Part shown: in pieces, positions 33,662 through 42,354 of the stretch
How the letters are laid out: each line of letters opens with the position of its first letter
How positions within the stretch are numbered: position 1 is the first letter of the stretch
NCBI GenBank assembly: GCA_036489885.1
Contig: DASXEW010000003.1
Location: 1,302,001 to 1,366,000, forward strand
DNA length: 64,000 nucleotides
Direction of reading: 5' to 3'
Source: Candidatus Baltobacteraceae bacterium
GTDB lineage: Bacteria > Vulcanimicrobiota > Vulcanimicrobiia > Vulcanimicrobiales > Vulcanimicrobiaceae
Position numbers and translations under genes: made by a program
The notes under the pieces: generated by a model
Told to the model about the DNA's origin: nothing
What the model saw: only the letters and a program-made list of their open reading frames with translations
Databases searched by the model: none

Positions 33662-34222
33662 GTGCGCAGGATAATCGTCGGCGTCTCGGGAGCAAGCGGC
33701 AGCGCGTATGCGTTCGCGTTGATGCGCGCGCTGAACGCGACCGGGGATATCGAAACGCACCTTGTCCTTTCCAAGCAAGCCCCGCTGACGATCGCGATCG
33801 AGATGCCTGGGAAGAACGTTTCCGATCTCGAGCAGCTTGCCGACGTCGTGCATCGCGAATCCGATCTGGCCGCCTCGATCTCGAGCGGATCGTTCAAAAC
33901 GGATGGGATGGTCGTCATTCCGTGTTCGATCAAAACGGCGTCCTCGATCGCATATTCGTTCAACGACAATCTGATCGCGCGCGCCGCGGACGTGTGTCTC
34001 AAAGAGCGCCGCAAGCTGGTGCTCGTCGTGCGCGAGACGCCGTTGCATCTCGGACACTTGCGCACGCTCACACAACTTGCAGAAATCGGCGCTATCATCT
34101 TGCCGCCGGTTCCTGGGATGTACGCACAACCGCAAAGCGTTGACGACATTCTCAATCACACGGTCGGCAAAGTGCTCGACCAGCTCGCGATCGAGAACGA
34201 GCTGTTTACGCGCTGGCGCTAG
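33662..34222 (+). CDS. ubiX: UbiX-family flavin prenyltransferase
   Basis: 186 aa from GTG at 33662 (an in-frame GTG also at 33614). UbiX/Pad1 motifs: IIVGVSGASGSAYA at the N-terminus (FMN site), SSGSFKTDGMVVIPCSIKT mid-protein, and RRKLVLVVRETPLHLGHL with the conserved Arg and Glu. UbiX prenylates FMN to make the cofactor of UbiD-type decarboxylases. No ubiD-like gene is in this window, so the client enzyme is elsewhere. Divergent from the nuclease operon. Confidence 0.93.
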   Translation: MRRIIVGVSGASGSAYAFALMRALNATGDIETHLVLSKQAPLTIAIEMPGKNVSDLEQLADVVHRESDLAASISSGSFKTDGMVVIPCSIKTASSIAYSFNDNLIARAADVCLKERRKLVLVVRETPLHLGHLRTLTQLAEIGAIILPPVPGMYAQPQSVDDILNHTVGKVLDQLAIENELFTRWR

Positions 34223-34263
34223 AGGGAAGCGGATTTGCGTCTGATTTCGAGAAGGGCGAGCGT

Positions 34264-35220
34264 ATGACGGGCGTCGATCTAGCGACCGGTCTGCGCTATT
34301 TCGGCGCAAAGGAAATGGAAGCGTTGACGCCCGCGCCGCAGCGAAGCTGCGAGCTTGCGGCGCAAGCGCTACGCTGGCTTGCGTCTGGTGAGATCGAAGT
34401 GCCGCCGAAGTTCGGCGTGCACCCGCACGATTTCAACGTGCACGCGATGCCCGCGTATTGCAAGCCGCTCGACGTGATCGCGGTCAAGTGGGTCGCCGAT
34501 TTTCCGCTCAATCGTGCTAAAGGCGTGCCCACCGTGAGCGCGATGATCATTCTGAACGACGGGCAAACCGGAATCCCGTACGCGATCATGGACGGCAATT
34601 GGCTGACCGGCGTTCGCACCGCCGCAATGACGGCGGTGTCGCTTGCAGCCTGTTCGCATGGCGCGAGCGTCATGGCGCTCATCGGCACGGGATTGCAAGC
34701 GCGCACACACCTCTCGATCATTCCGATTGCGCTTCCGTCGTTGCACACCGTGCGCGTCGTCGGCCGCACTCCGGACGCTGCAGAAAGATTCGTCGCTTCG
34801 AATCCGGTTGTATCGTCGCGCTTGAATGTCGAAGCCTTTGCCGACATCGGCGAGGCATTGAGCGGAGCCGATATCGTCGTCACGGCGACCAACGAAATCA
34901 ACAACCCGGTGCTCGATCCGAAGATGCTGCACAGCGGCGCGACCGTTGCGCTCGTCGACAATCCCGCAAAAGAGTTTGCCGTGCTTCGCTTGGCGGATCG
35001 TGTCATTGTCGACGATCGTGCGCCGTTCGAGACGCCGGAAGGACACCAGCGCTTCAAACGCGGCCTACCGCGAATCAATTCGGTGATCGGTCACATCTTA
35101 CTCGGCTCCGAGCGCGGTCGCACCGAACCCGATCAGCTCGTCGTCATCGCCAATCTCGGCAACGCGGCACTCGACGTCGTCTTCGCCGACGAGATTTATA
35201 AGAAAGCCACGGTCAGCTAG
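34264..35220 (+). CDS. Ornithine cyclodeaminase/mu-crystallin family protein
   Basis: 318 aa. VIAVKWVADFPLNRAKGVP contains the substrate-binding Lys, MDGNWLTGVRTAAMTAVS the Arg, and ALIGTGLQARTHL the NAD(P) loop. The family includes ornithine cyclodeaminase, alanine and lysine-derived imine reductases, and other imine-forming or -reducing enzymes; assignment below family level is not possible by eye. It starts 41 nt after ubiX on the same strand, possibly in the same transcript. A REP-like element follows the stop by 25 nt. Confidence 0.85.
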   Translation: MTGVDLATGLRYFGAKEMEALTPAPQRSCELAAQALRWLASGEIEVPPKFGVHPHDFNVHAMPAYCKPLDVIAVKWVADFPLNRAKGVPTVSAMIILNDGQTGIPYAIMDGNWLTGVRTAAMTAVSLAACSHGASVMALIGTGLQARTHLSIIPIALPSLHTVRVVGRTPDAAERFVASNPVVSSRLNVEAFADIGEALSGADIVVTATNEINNPVLDPKMLHSGATVALVDNPAKEFAVLRLADRVIVDDRAPFETPEGHQRFKRGLPRINSVIGHILLGSERGRTEPDQLVVIANLGNAALDVVFADEIYKKATVS

Positions 35221-35245
35221 CGCATCGTCGCGCGCACGCCCCCCT

Positions 35246-35292
35246 TTGTCATCCCGAGCGTAGGCGCGAAGCGCCGCAGTCGAGGGACAGCG
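35246..35292 (+). repeat. REP-like element copy 2
   Basis: TTGTCATCCCGAGCG arm, central hairpin GGCGC-GAA-GCGCC, then AGTCGAGGGACAGCG arm. It occupies the whole convergent gap between the cyclodeaminase stop (35220) and the aspartic protease stop (35294). One base differs from copy 3 in the right arm (CGCAGTC against CGTAGTC). Confidence 0.9.
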
Positions 35293-35293
35293 A

Positions 35294-36190
35294 CTATCGC
35301 TCGAGGTACACGACGTCGTGCGCGTAATCGAAAGTGACGCGAAATGCTTCGAAAACGTCGCGACCGACGAGACCGTCGAGAAACATCGTTTTCATCCAGA
35401 CGGGTTCGTTATCGACGATCAGAATTCTCGTCATATTGAATCGAAAGTTTCCGAGACTGATCGGCTTCGTCTGAAATTCTTGGCCCGGTATAGATGGAGA
35501 ATTCACGAAGAAACTGGCGCCGACACCCAATCCCGACAGCGAGGGTCCTACAACTGCGTCCTTTGCGAACGACTGGAAAAGCAGCGTACGATCGTCGCCG
35601 GTATCAAACAGCATCGTTGCGCGCCTGTCGCCGAACATAACGTGCACCAGAGGCAGTTGATCGATAAAGCCGATGTCTATGGCGCTTCCGTGAATTTTGC
35701 TCGCATCGAAGCTTCCGTTCGGGTACACGACCACTTCGTGCTTTTGAAAGTCGAGCATAACGACGTTTGAGCGAAAGAAGGCGGAGCCGATTAATCCCGT
35801 GATGACGGTCCCATCCGGCCGTACCCATTCGCCCTTCATTCTGCCGAATCGGCAATTGTGCGCGTGCAGCGCTCCAACGTCCATATCTGTGACGAAACGG
35901 CGGGACCCGTTTTCGCTGATGCCGGCGGTTGCCGCAGCTCGCGGAGAGATAGCTAATGAGTTGGTCCCCGAATCGAGCAGAAACCAGAAGTTGTGTCCGT
36001 TGATCGTTCCTTGCACGAGAACGCCGTCTTTACTGAAATGCGACGGAATGATTTGCGGCGTCGTCGCATCGGTGACAAACAGATGATGCGGAGTCGGAGA
36101 CGGCGTCGGTACTGAAGTCTGCGCGTAGCTCGAGTTGTGCGATGCGAGCAAAAATCCGAACGCAAGAACGATCGACGCAAAACGGCGCAT
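35294..36190 (-). CDS. Exported two-lobed aspartyl protease (retropepsin-like domains)
   Basis: 298 aa with a signal peptide (SIVLAFGFLLASHNSSYAQ) and a short Pro/Thr linker. Two aspartic protease half-sites are present: FLLDSGTNSLAIS near residue 71 and MLFDTGDDRTLL near residue 196, each followed by a flap-like strand (MKGEWVRPDGTVITGLIG and FLDGLVGRDVF). The ALIG/GLVG motifs are the second hydrophobic-hydrophobic-Gly element of each lobe. It is probably active at the cell surface. The third gene after ispE, 12 nt behind the NTP-transferase. Confidence 0.75.
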   Translation of the reverse strand: MRRFASIVLAFGFLLASHNSSYAQTSVPTPSPTPHHLFVTDATTPQIIPSHFSKDGVLVQGTINGHNFWFLLDSGTNSLAISPRAAATAGISENGSRRFVTDMDVGALHAHNCRFGRMKGEWVRPDGTVITGLIGSAFFRSNVVMLDFQKHEVVVYPNGSFDASKIHGSAIDIGFIDQLPLVHVMFGDRRATMLFDTGDDRTLLFQSFAKDAVVGPSLSGLGVGASFFVNSPSIPGQEFQTKPISLGNFRFNMTRILIVDNEPVWMKTMFLDGLVGRDVFEAFRVTFDYAHDVVYLER

Positions 36191-36202
36191 GGTGATTGCT
36201 CC

Positions 36203-36949
36203 TTAGGCGGCTCCCAAGAAGCGTTCGGCAAGCGCGAGATCACTCTTGCGGTCGACGTTAAATGCGAGGTCGGGCGCGGAGACGACCGCGCGCACCCGAT
36301 ATCCGAGAAGTGTCGACGCGCGGGCTTCGGCCGCGCTGATCGGAAGCATTCCCAGGGCAAAGCGCAGGACGACGTCCCAGCCAAATGCGCGTGCGAGACG
36401 CAGCGGGCTCTTCCGCGCGGCTGCGAGCTCGTCCAAGAATTGCGTAAGTGCCGACACTACGCGCGGCCGCATCCCAAAAACGGCTCCACCGCAATACACG
36501 CCGCCGCGCATCCGTGCCCAGGTATGTGGCACACCCGGGTATTGTTTCTCGTGCGTTTTCTTCTCGGCGATCGAGTAGACGAGATCCGCGTCGATCGATG
36601 CGAGCGTCTGTGTGAAGTTTTCGAGACTCGCGGTTGAGAGCAGCGGCGCATCCGACGTAACGACGAGCATCATCGCATCGGGATCGGTCTCAGAAAGTCC
36701 GCGCTGCACGCTTTCGATGATCCGCTCGCCCGAGCTGCGTCGTACGTCGGCAAGCGTGAGCGCCGAATCCTCAAGCGCGATCGTCGGCGCAACGACGGTA
36801 ATTTGCTCGATCGCAGGCACTGTCCGCAGCGTCTTCAGGACGCGCGTTACCATCGGCACACCGCCGACAGGAATGAAGGCTTTGTTGACCGCCCCCGTTC
36901 CTTCGCAGACAGCGTCACGCCGTCCACCGGCAAGTACGAGCGCGTTCAG
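36203..36949 (-). CDS. MobA/IspD-like NTP transferase
   Basis: About 248 aa. The protein begins NALVLAGGRRDAVCEGTGAV and then NKAFIPVGGVPMVTRVLKTL, the nucleotidyltransferase P-loop and Lys of MobA/IspD-type enzymes; DAPLL follows in the metal-binding region and FNVDRKSDLALAERF at the C-terminus. No ATG, GTG or TTG is in frame at a suitable place: the only plausible starts are CTG at 36949 (overlapping the ispE stop as CTGA) or 36955. The ispE coupling invites an IspD (CDP-ME synthase) reading, but motifs are closer to a general sugar or cofactor nucleotidyltransferase. Confidence 0.75.
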   Translation of the reverse strand: MNALVLAGGRRDAVCEGTGAVNKAFIPVGGVPMVTRVLKTLRTVPAIEQITVVAPTIALEDSALTLADVRRSSGERIIESVQRGLSETDPDAMMLVVTSDAPLLSTASLENFTQTLASIDADLVYSIAEKKTHEKQYPGVPHTWARMRGGVYCGGAVFGMRPRVVSALTQFLDELAAARKSPLRLARAFGWDVVLRFALGMLPISAAEARASTLLGYRVRAVVSAPDLAFNVDRKSDLALAERFLGAA

Positions 36950-37824
36950 CGCCAGGGTTTCGTTGGGGCGAGGGGTGCGACGTGTACGCGCACTTTGCTC
37001 GGAACTTTGAGACGCTCCGCGATTGCCTTTGCTTCGCCTTCGGTTTCCGCGAGTGCGAAGCAGCTCGAACCACTGCCGCTCAATCGCGCGAGACGTGCAC
37101 CGGCTGCGCGCAGTGCATCGAGCGCACCCGCGATCTTCGGTTCGCGCGCGGCGATGACGCTTTCGAAATCGTTCATGCTCGTCGCGATAACAGCATTGAA
37201 GTCGCCGCGTTGCACGGCTTCGACTGCGGTGATACTCGGCGATTCGTTGCGCGAGGCCACTTTGAATCTCTTGCCGCGCTTGGAATCGAGCGCACTGTAT
37301 GCGACGGCCGTCTCGACGGCGACAGGCGGCATCACGATCACTGTCCACCAATCGGGCAGTGTGCCGAGCGCCGTAACGCGTTCGCCCGTTCCCTCGACGA
37401 GCGCACCGGTTTCGACTAAAAAGAACGGAACGTCGGAGCCCAGTCCGCGCGCGATCTTGACGAAATCTTTCTCGCCGAGCGCGCCAAACGCGCCGGAAGC
37501 CGCGGCGCGTAAAATCGCAGCGCCGTCACTCGATCCCCCGCCAAGACCACCGCCGGTCGGAATGTGTTTTTCGAGGGTGACATCAAGCGCCGGCTGGATT
37601 TCGAGCGCATCGAACGCGCGTACCACCAGATTCGATTTATCGCGCGGCGCGCCGTCGTCGCACACAAATGCAAACCGTTCGGCCGGCTGCCAGCGCACGA
37701 CATCGTGCAAGCCGATCGGGAGCATCACGCTTCGTACGCGGTGATAACCGTCGGCGCGGCGAGCCATGATCTCGAGCGTCAGATTGATCTTTGCCGGCGC
37801 TTGCGCCGCTCCGGATTGCAACAT
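36946..37824 (-). CDS. ispE: 4-diphosphocytidyl-2-C-methyl-D-erythritol kinase
   Basis: 292 aa from ATG at 37824; the ORF is open 58 codons upstream but the family starts here with APAKINLTLEI. GHMP kinase motifs: KINLTLEI (12-19), the ATP loop PTGGGLGGGSSDGAA (89-103) and the C-terminal LSGSGSSCFAL. It phosphorylates CDP-methylerythritol in the non-mevalonate isoprenoid pathway. It starts only 26 nt from the divergent glycosidase start, so the two promoters must overlap. Confidence 0.93.
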   Translation of the reverse strand: MLQSGAAQAPAKINLTLEIMARRADGYHRVRSVMLPIGLHDVVRWQPAERFAFVCDDGAPRDKSNLVVRAFDALEIQPALDVTLEKHIPTGGGLGGGSSDGAAILRAAASGAFGALGEKDFVKIARGLGSDVPFFLVETGALVEGTGERVTALGTLPDWWTVIVMPPVAVETAVAYSALDSKRGKRFKVASRNESPSITAVEAVQRGDFNAVIATSMNDFESVIAAREPKIAGALDALRAAGARLARLSGSGSSCFALAETEGEAKAIAERLKVPSKVRVHVAPLAPTKPWR

Positions 37825-37850
37825 CAGCCGCACGTTTCGCAGGAAGGCCG

Positions 37851-40295
37851 ATGGCCCCCGCTCGCATACCCCTAGTCCACATGGGGCCGAGTTACGATGC
37901 GCAACATAACGAGTTCTGCGCCTACGTCTTACCGGAGGCGCAGACGCCCTTTGGTTTGACCCTCGGAAACTACAAAACGTTTGCGACTTCGACCCCAAAA
38001 GGCGGCGTGCGCGGCCTCTGGGATGCCGATACCGATCAAATCATTTTCGGCGTGCATCAGATCGCTTATCGCGTCCATGGACGCGAGACGCACTTCCCGT
38101 ATCAGATCACGCGCGACTTCACGTTTCTTCCGTATGCGCAGATTTCGGAATTCGAGCTCGAAGACCAGATCGCGGTTACGGAGGCATTCTACGTGCCGTG
38201 CGGGCCGCGCCACGACCGGCTCGTCGCGTTCGTCGTCGACGTCACGCTGCACAATCCCGGACGCGAAGAGCGCACGGTCAGTCTCTTTCCGTGGTCGCTG
38301 CTGATCGGTCAACGTTTTTACGGCGAGCCCGAAAAAGAAGTGCGCGCGAGCGTCGTCGATCGTTACATCCGCTCCGTCAACGAAGAGACGGGCGCCGTGC
38401 GTTGGTGGGGCGGTTCGCGTCAGCCGGATTCGGCGGTCGTCGCGCTACGCGAACAAGTGCTCTTGCACGGGATGCGCACCGGACGCCTGATCGAACGAGA
38501 GCACCTCGACGAAGTCACCCCGCAGTTGGCCGAGTACGTCAGCAACCGCATCTTCGGGGCCTTCGAGTACGGCATCAATGTCGCGCCCGGAGCCCGCGAG
38601 TCGATACGGCTCGCGGTGGTCTTTAATAGGAAAGGCGACGCGCTCGCGAAGCCCGCGCTCGAACAGCTCCTCGCCGATTCGGGAGCGCTCCACGAGACGC
38701 AGCGCTTTTACGCAAAGCAACTCTCGTTCGCGCGCTTCATGACGCCCTCGCCCGAGATCTCGCGTGGCACGGTCTGGGCCAAGACCAACATGATGCGGAT
38801 CGTCAAAGATTATCCGCAAGGTTGGGGCTCGACGAACTCGCCGCCCTCGGACATCCTCGTCTCGCGCGATACGTCGTGGTTCGTTCACGGCTTCGATTAC
38901 TTTATGCCACAATTCTCGCGCGACTCGCTCGACGTGTTCAACAAGTTTCTCGAGCCGACGGGGCAAGTCGTCGAATACGTGCGCGGCGTTTCCGGCTTCA
39001 AGACGTCGTACGAGCTCAACATCAACGACGACACGCCGCTGCACATCATCGCGCTCTTGCACCACTACAACGTCACGCGCGACGATGAGTGGCTCAAATC
39101 CGTCTACCCTCTGATCGTGAAGATTGCGGATTTCATTCTCTCGCAGCGCGATGCAAACGGTCTCGTATTCTGTAAGGCTTCGGGCGTCGATATGTTCGGC
39201 ATAAGCTCGTGGCGCAATATCATCCCGTACTACAATCTGTCCGGCGCCGTAACGGAAATCAACTCGGAATGCTATTTCGCGCTCGAGTCGGCGGCAGTTT
39301 GCGCTGCAGTCCTCGGCGAGAACGAAGCGTGGCAACGCTTCTCCGATGAAGCGACCAAATTGCGCGAAGCAATTCGCGCCCGCTTGTTCAACGCGGACAC
39401 GACCGCATTCGTCCTCAATTACGATCAGAACTCGAACTACCAGGATAACTTCACAGCCGATGAAGTCTTCCCGGTGCTCTTTCGCTGTTCGGATCCCGAC
39501 GAGAGCCGCGCCATCCTCAAGCGTCTTTCCGAGCCCGATTTCACGACGCCGGTCGGCTTGCGCACGATCTCGACGGCGGACGGTTGGTATTTCCCCTCGC
39601 ACGGATTTGGTTTGCTGGGCGGCATCTGGCCGGATCTGACGATTTGGTTCGCAGTTGCGCTCGCGCGCAACGGAACGCCGGGCGCGGCTGCGCATTGGTT
39701 GCGCATCATTTATGCAACGGTAGAAGAAGGCGCGGCTCGTAACGCCGTTCCCGGGCAATTTCCAGAATGGTTCGACGGCGGCTCGCTCACGAATCGCGGC
39801 ATGTACATGTCGCCGTGGACGGGTGCGAAGTATTTGTGGGCGGTTGCGGAAACGCTGATGGGTCTCGATGGATATCGCACGACCGGACGTTTTCATATCT
39901 CGCCGCTGTTGCCCGATGACTTCTTGTGGGTCGCTGCCGTGAAGGTGCAATGGGGCGGACGTTTGTGTACGTACGTCATCGATCAGACGAACGAGACGAT
40001 CTACGGCGACATGCGCGAAGCCTCAGCCGAAGAACCGTATCGCGTCGTCTACGCGGGCCGCGACGTGAGCGATGAGGTCACGACGTCGCCCGTGGAAGTT
40101 GGCGCGGTCGCATTCGAAGACGACGACGGCGGCATTCGTATCTTTGCCTGTAACTGGAACGATCGCACGCGCAACGTGTCGGTCGAGTTTCGCGGTGAAA
40201 CGCATCGCCGTCGTTTGTATGCGGGTGAGCTCGCGGAAATAGCGATCGGTGCACCGCGGCTCGTCGATATCATTCCGGAGATCGCAGCCTCCTAA
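37851..40295 (+). CDS. Large six-hairpin glycosidase-like protein (GH94/GH63-like fold)
   Basis: 814 aa from ATG at 37851 with AGGAAGG 7 nt before it. The N-terminal beta domain (about 1-270; FGLTLGNYKTFATSTP, FLPYAQISEFELEDQIAV) precedes an alpha/alpha barrel with SRDTSWFVHGFDYFMPQFSRD, YELNINDDTPLHIIAL, FPEWFDGGSLTNRGMYMSPW and a C-terminal beta cap. Acid residues in NINDDTP and in the QFPEWFDG segment are candidate catalysts. The fold is shared by glycogen debranching, cellobiose phosphorylase and glucosidases; the substrate cannot be read. No signal peptide, so cytoplasmic. Confidence 0.75.
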   Translation: MAPARIPLVHMGPSYDAQHNEFCAYVLPEAQTPFGLTLGNYKTFATSTPKGGVRGLWDADTDQIIFGVHQIAYRVHGRETHFPYQITRDFTFLPYAQISEFELEDQIAVTEAFYVPCGPRHDRLVAFVVDVTLHNPGREERTVSLFPWSLLIGQRFYGEPEKEVRASVVDRYIRSVNEETGAVRWWGGSRQPDSAVVALREQVLLHGMRTGRLIEREHLDEVTPQLAEYVSNRIFGAFEYGINVAPGARESIRLAVVFNRKGDALAKPALEQLLADSGALHETQRFYAKQLSFARFMTPSPEISRGTVWAKTNMMRIVKDYPQGWGSTNSPPSDILVSRDTSWFVHGFDYFMPQFSRDSLDVFNKFLEPTGQVVEYVRGVSGFKTSYELNINDDTPLHIIALLHHYNVTRDDEWLKSVYPLIVKIADFILSQRDANGLVFCKASGVDMFGISSWRNIIPYYNLSGAVTEINSECYFALESAAVCAAVLGENEAWQRFSDEATKLREAIRARLFNADTTAFVLNYDQNSNYQDNFTADEVFPVLFRCSDPDESRAILKRLSEPDFTTPVGLRTISTADGWYFPSHGFGLLGGIWPDLTIWFAVALARNGTPGAAAHWLRIIYATVEEGAARNAVPGQFPEWFDGGSLTNRGMYMSPWTGAKYLWAVAETLMGLDGYRTTGRFHISPLLPDDFLWVAAVKVQWGGRLCTYVIDQTNETIYGDMREASAEEPYRVVYAGRDVSDEVTTSPVEVGAVAFEDDDGGIRIFACNWNDRTRNVSVEFRGETHRRRLYAGELAEIAIGAPRLVDIIPEIAAS

Positions 40296-40696
40296 TGCGC
40301 TCGCGGCGTCCGCAAGTATCGCTCATGCTCGTCTTAGGCGGCATCGTACTGCTCGTCTCGATTTTCATTGGAGAAAAGATGGGCGAACGCGTGATCAAGC
40401 GGTCGACCGAAACCGCAATTCTCGTCCCGGAAGTGCAAACCGCCGCACCTATTCCGACGGCGTCCGCCGACCAAGCCGGCCCTATTCGCGATTGGCGGAA
40501 GCTGCAGGTTGTCACGGTTGCGACCGACCCCGGATTCCCAGACCCGCGTGTCACGCCAACCCCTACCCCGAAGCCCAAGCCGACGCATACTCCCTTGCCG
40601 CAGCCGACCTACTACTTCCCGACGCCATCGCCTGAACCGAGCGGGGAACCGGCGTCACCGGGCCCGAGTACGACACCGCAGCTTCCCGGGACGTAA
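40295..40696 (+). CDS. Membrane-anchored proline-rich hypothetical protein
   Basis: 133 aa. The ATG shares a base with the glycosidase stop (TAATG), so it is translationally coupled. One transmembrane helix (about 9-27, [20 protein letters not shown]) precedes a Pro/Thr/Ser-rich tail with [18 protein letters not shown]. The tail looks like a wall-spanning or disordered spacer without a folded domain. Function unknown. Confidence 0.65.
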   Translation: MRSRRPQVSLMLVLGGIVLLVSIFIGEKMGERVIKRSTETAILVPEVQTAAPIPTASADQAGPIRDWRKLQVVTVATDPGFPDPRVTPTPTPKPKPTHTPLPQPTYYFPTPSPEPSGEPASPGPSTTPQLPGT

Positions 40697-40740
40697 GCGG
40701 TTATGATAGTGTAGGGACTTCGGAGGACAAGGCACTTACA

Positions 40741-41631
40741 GTGGATCGTACCGGTACAATCACCGTTAAGCGCGGAGCCGCGCAAATGCTCAAGGGTGGC
40801 GTCATCATGGATGTCACCGATGCGAAGCAAGCCGTAATCGCGCAAGAAGCCGGCGCCGTTGCCGTCATGGCGCTCGAACGCGTTCCCGCCGACATTCGCA
40901 AAGAAGGCGGCGTAGCACGCATGAGCGATCTGAAAAAGATTCGCGAGATCATGGATGCCGTGACGATTCCGGTCATGGCAAAAGCGCGCATCGGGCATTT
41001 CGCAGAGGCGCAAGTGCTGCAAATTCTCGGCGTCGATTGGGTCGACGAATCCGAAGTCCTCACGCCGGCCGATGAAAAGTATCACATCGACAAAGAGCAG
41101 TTCACGATTCCGTTCGTGTGTGGTGCGCGCAATCTCGGCGAAGCGCTGCGGCGTATTGCCGAAGGCGCAGCGATGATTCGCAGCAAGGGTGAAGCCGGCA
41201 GCGGCAACATCGTCGAGGCCGTGACGCACATGCGCGCGATTCGCGACGGTATCGCCGAGCTGACCGCCGTTCCAAAGGAAGAGCTCGTCGCGCGTGCGCG
41301 CGATATCGGTGCGCCGCTCGAGATCATCCGCGAGGTCGCCGAAAAAGGGCGCTTGCCCGTCGTGCTGTTTTGCGCGGGCGGTGTTGCGACGCCGGCTGAT
41401 GCTGCCCTCATGATGCAGCTCGGCGCCGAAGGCATCTTTGTCGGCAGCGGCATCTTTAAGTCGGAAGACCCGGCGAGATTTGCCAAAGCCATCGTCGATG
41501 CAACCACGCACTATAGCGATCCGAAGATCGTGATGGACGCGCAGATGCAAATCGCAGGCGCCGGAGCAATGCCCGGACTTGACGTCCGCACGATCCCGCA
41601 AGAGCAACTGATGTCGGTGCGGGGCGTCTGA
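40741..41631 (+). CDS. pdxS: Pyridoxal 5'-phosphate synthase, lyase subunit
   Basis: 296 aa from GTG at 40741. The lysines that form the ribose-5-phosphate and reaction-intermediate Schiff bases are K81 ([10 protein letters not shown]) and K149 ([12 protein letters not shown]), the same numbering as the Bacillus enzyme. The phosphate loops [11 protein letters not shown] and VGSGIF are intact. It makes PLP from ribose-5-phosphate, glyceraldehyde-3-phosphate and the ammonia supplied by PdxT. GGAGG at 40722-40726 is 14 nt upstream, and TATGAT at 40702-40707 could be a -10 box. Confidence 0.97.
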   Translation: MDRTGTITVKRGAAQMLKGGVIMDVTDAKQAVIAQEAGAVAVMALERVPADIRKEGGVARMSDLKKIREIMDAVTIPVMAKARIGHFAEAQVLQILGVDWVDESEVLTPADEKYHIDKEQFTIPFVCGARNLGEALRRIAEGAAMIRSKGEAGSGNIVEAVTHMRAIRDGIAELTAVPKEELVARARDIGAPLEIIREVAEKGRLPVVLFCAGGVATPADAALMMQLGAEGIFVGSGIFKSEDPARFAKAIVDATTHYSDPKIVMDAQMQIAGAGAMPGLDVRTIPQEQLMSVRGV

Positions 41632-42218
41632 AGAAAAAACCCATCGTTGGCGTTCTCGCGTTGCAGGGAGATGTTTCCGAACATCTCTCAGCCTTGACGC
41701 GCGCGGGTGCGGAAGCGATAGAAGTGAAGACGCCTGAAGATCTCGCGCGCGTTGCTGCGCTCATAATTCCGGGCGGCGAGTCAACGACCGTGATGAAGCT
41801 GCTCAAGCGTTTTGGCCTGGAAGCGCCGATCAAGAAGCGCGCTTCCGACGGAATGCCGCTGTGGGGCACGTGCATGGGAATGATCGTCGCCGCGCACGAC
41901 GTCGCCGATCTCAAGGATCAGCCGACGCTCGACCTGATCGACATTACGGTGCGCCGCAACGCCTTTGGGCGTCAGGTTGCCTCGGCCGAGGTCGATCTGT
42001 CCATTCCGGCGCTCGGGGTCGAGCCGTTTCCGGCCGTCTTCATTCGGGCGCCCTGGATCGAGCGTGCGGGCCCGGACGTTGACGTCCTCGCTAGCCGCGA
42101 CGGCCACGTGGTCTTCGTGCGGCAAAAGAACGTCCTGGGCTCCTCGTTCCACCCCGAGCTGACCCACGACGACCGCCTCCACCGGTATTTTGTGGGGATG
42201 GTGCCGCAGGCCCCATAG
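41628..42218 (+). CDS. pdxT: Pyridoxal 5'-phosphate synthase, glutaminase subunit
   Basis: 196 aa if started at the CTG at 41628, which overlaps the pdxS stop as CTGA. The next in-frame TTG (41661) would delete the first strand and the ALQGD oxyanion region, so the CTG is favoured. Catalytic Cys C82 lies in GTCMGM, and H175 and E177 in SSFHPEL complete the class I glutaminase triad. The PGGEST loop is present. It releases ammonia from glutamine and channels it to PdxS. Confidence 0.92.
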   Translation: MKKKPIVGVLALQGDVSEHLSALTRAGAEAIEVKTPEDLARVAALIIPGGESTTVMKLLKRFGLEAPIKKRASDGMPLWGTCMGMIVAAHDVADLKDQPTLDLIDITVRRNAFGRQVASAEVDLSIPALGVEPFPAVFIRAPWIERAGPDVDVLASRDGHVVFVRQKNVLGSSFHPELTHDDRLHRYFVGMVPQAP

Positions 42219-42354
42219 TTGCCGGGGAGCGAATGTTTCACGCGATGACGACGTTCGCTGTTACGCCGGTTATCGAACAATGTGGCCATGCGTTCGACAG
42301 GTTGAGTACCAGGCCTGAATTGCGCGCGTCTGCTTTTAAGAAGCGAGGACTGTC

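Noticed and set aside
36203-36949. Firm assignment of the NTP-transferase as IspD
   Set aside because: The coupling to ispE is suggestive but the motifs fit MobA-like and sugar nucleotidyltransferases equally; no IspD-specific signature is clear by eye.
38445-39950. 501-aa minus-strand ORF
   Set aside because: Fully antisense to the six-hairpin glycosidase, which has clear family motifs; no ribosome site or family match.
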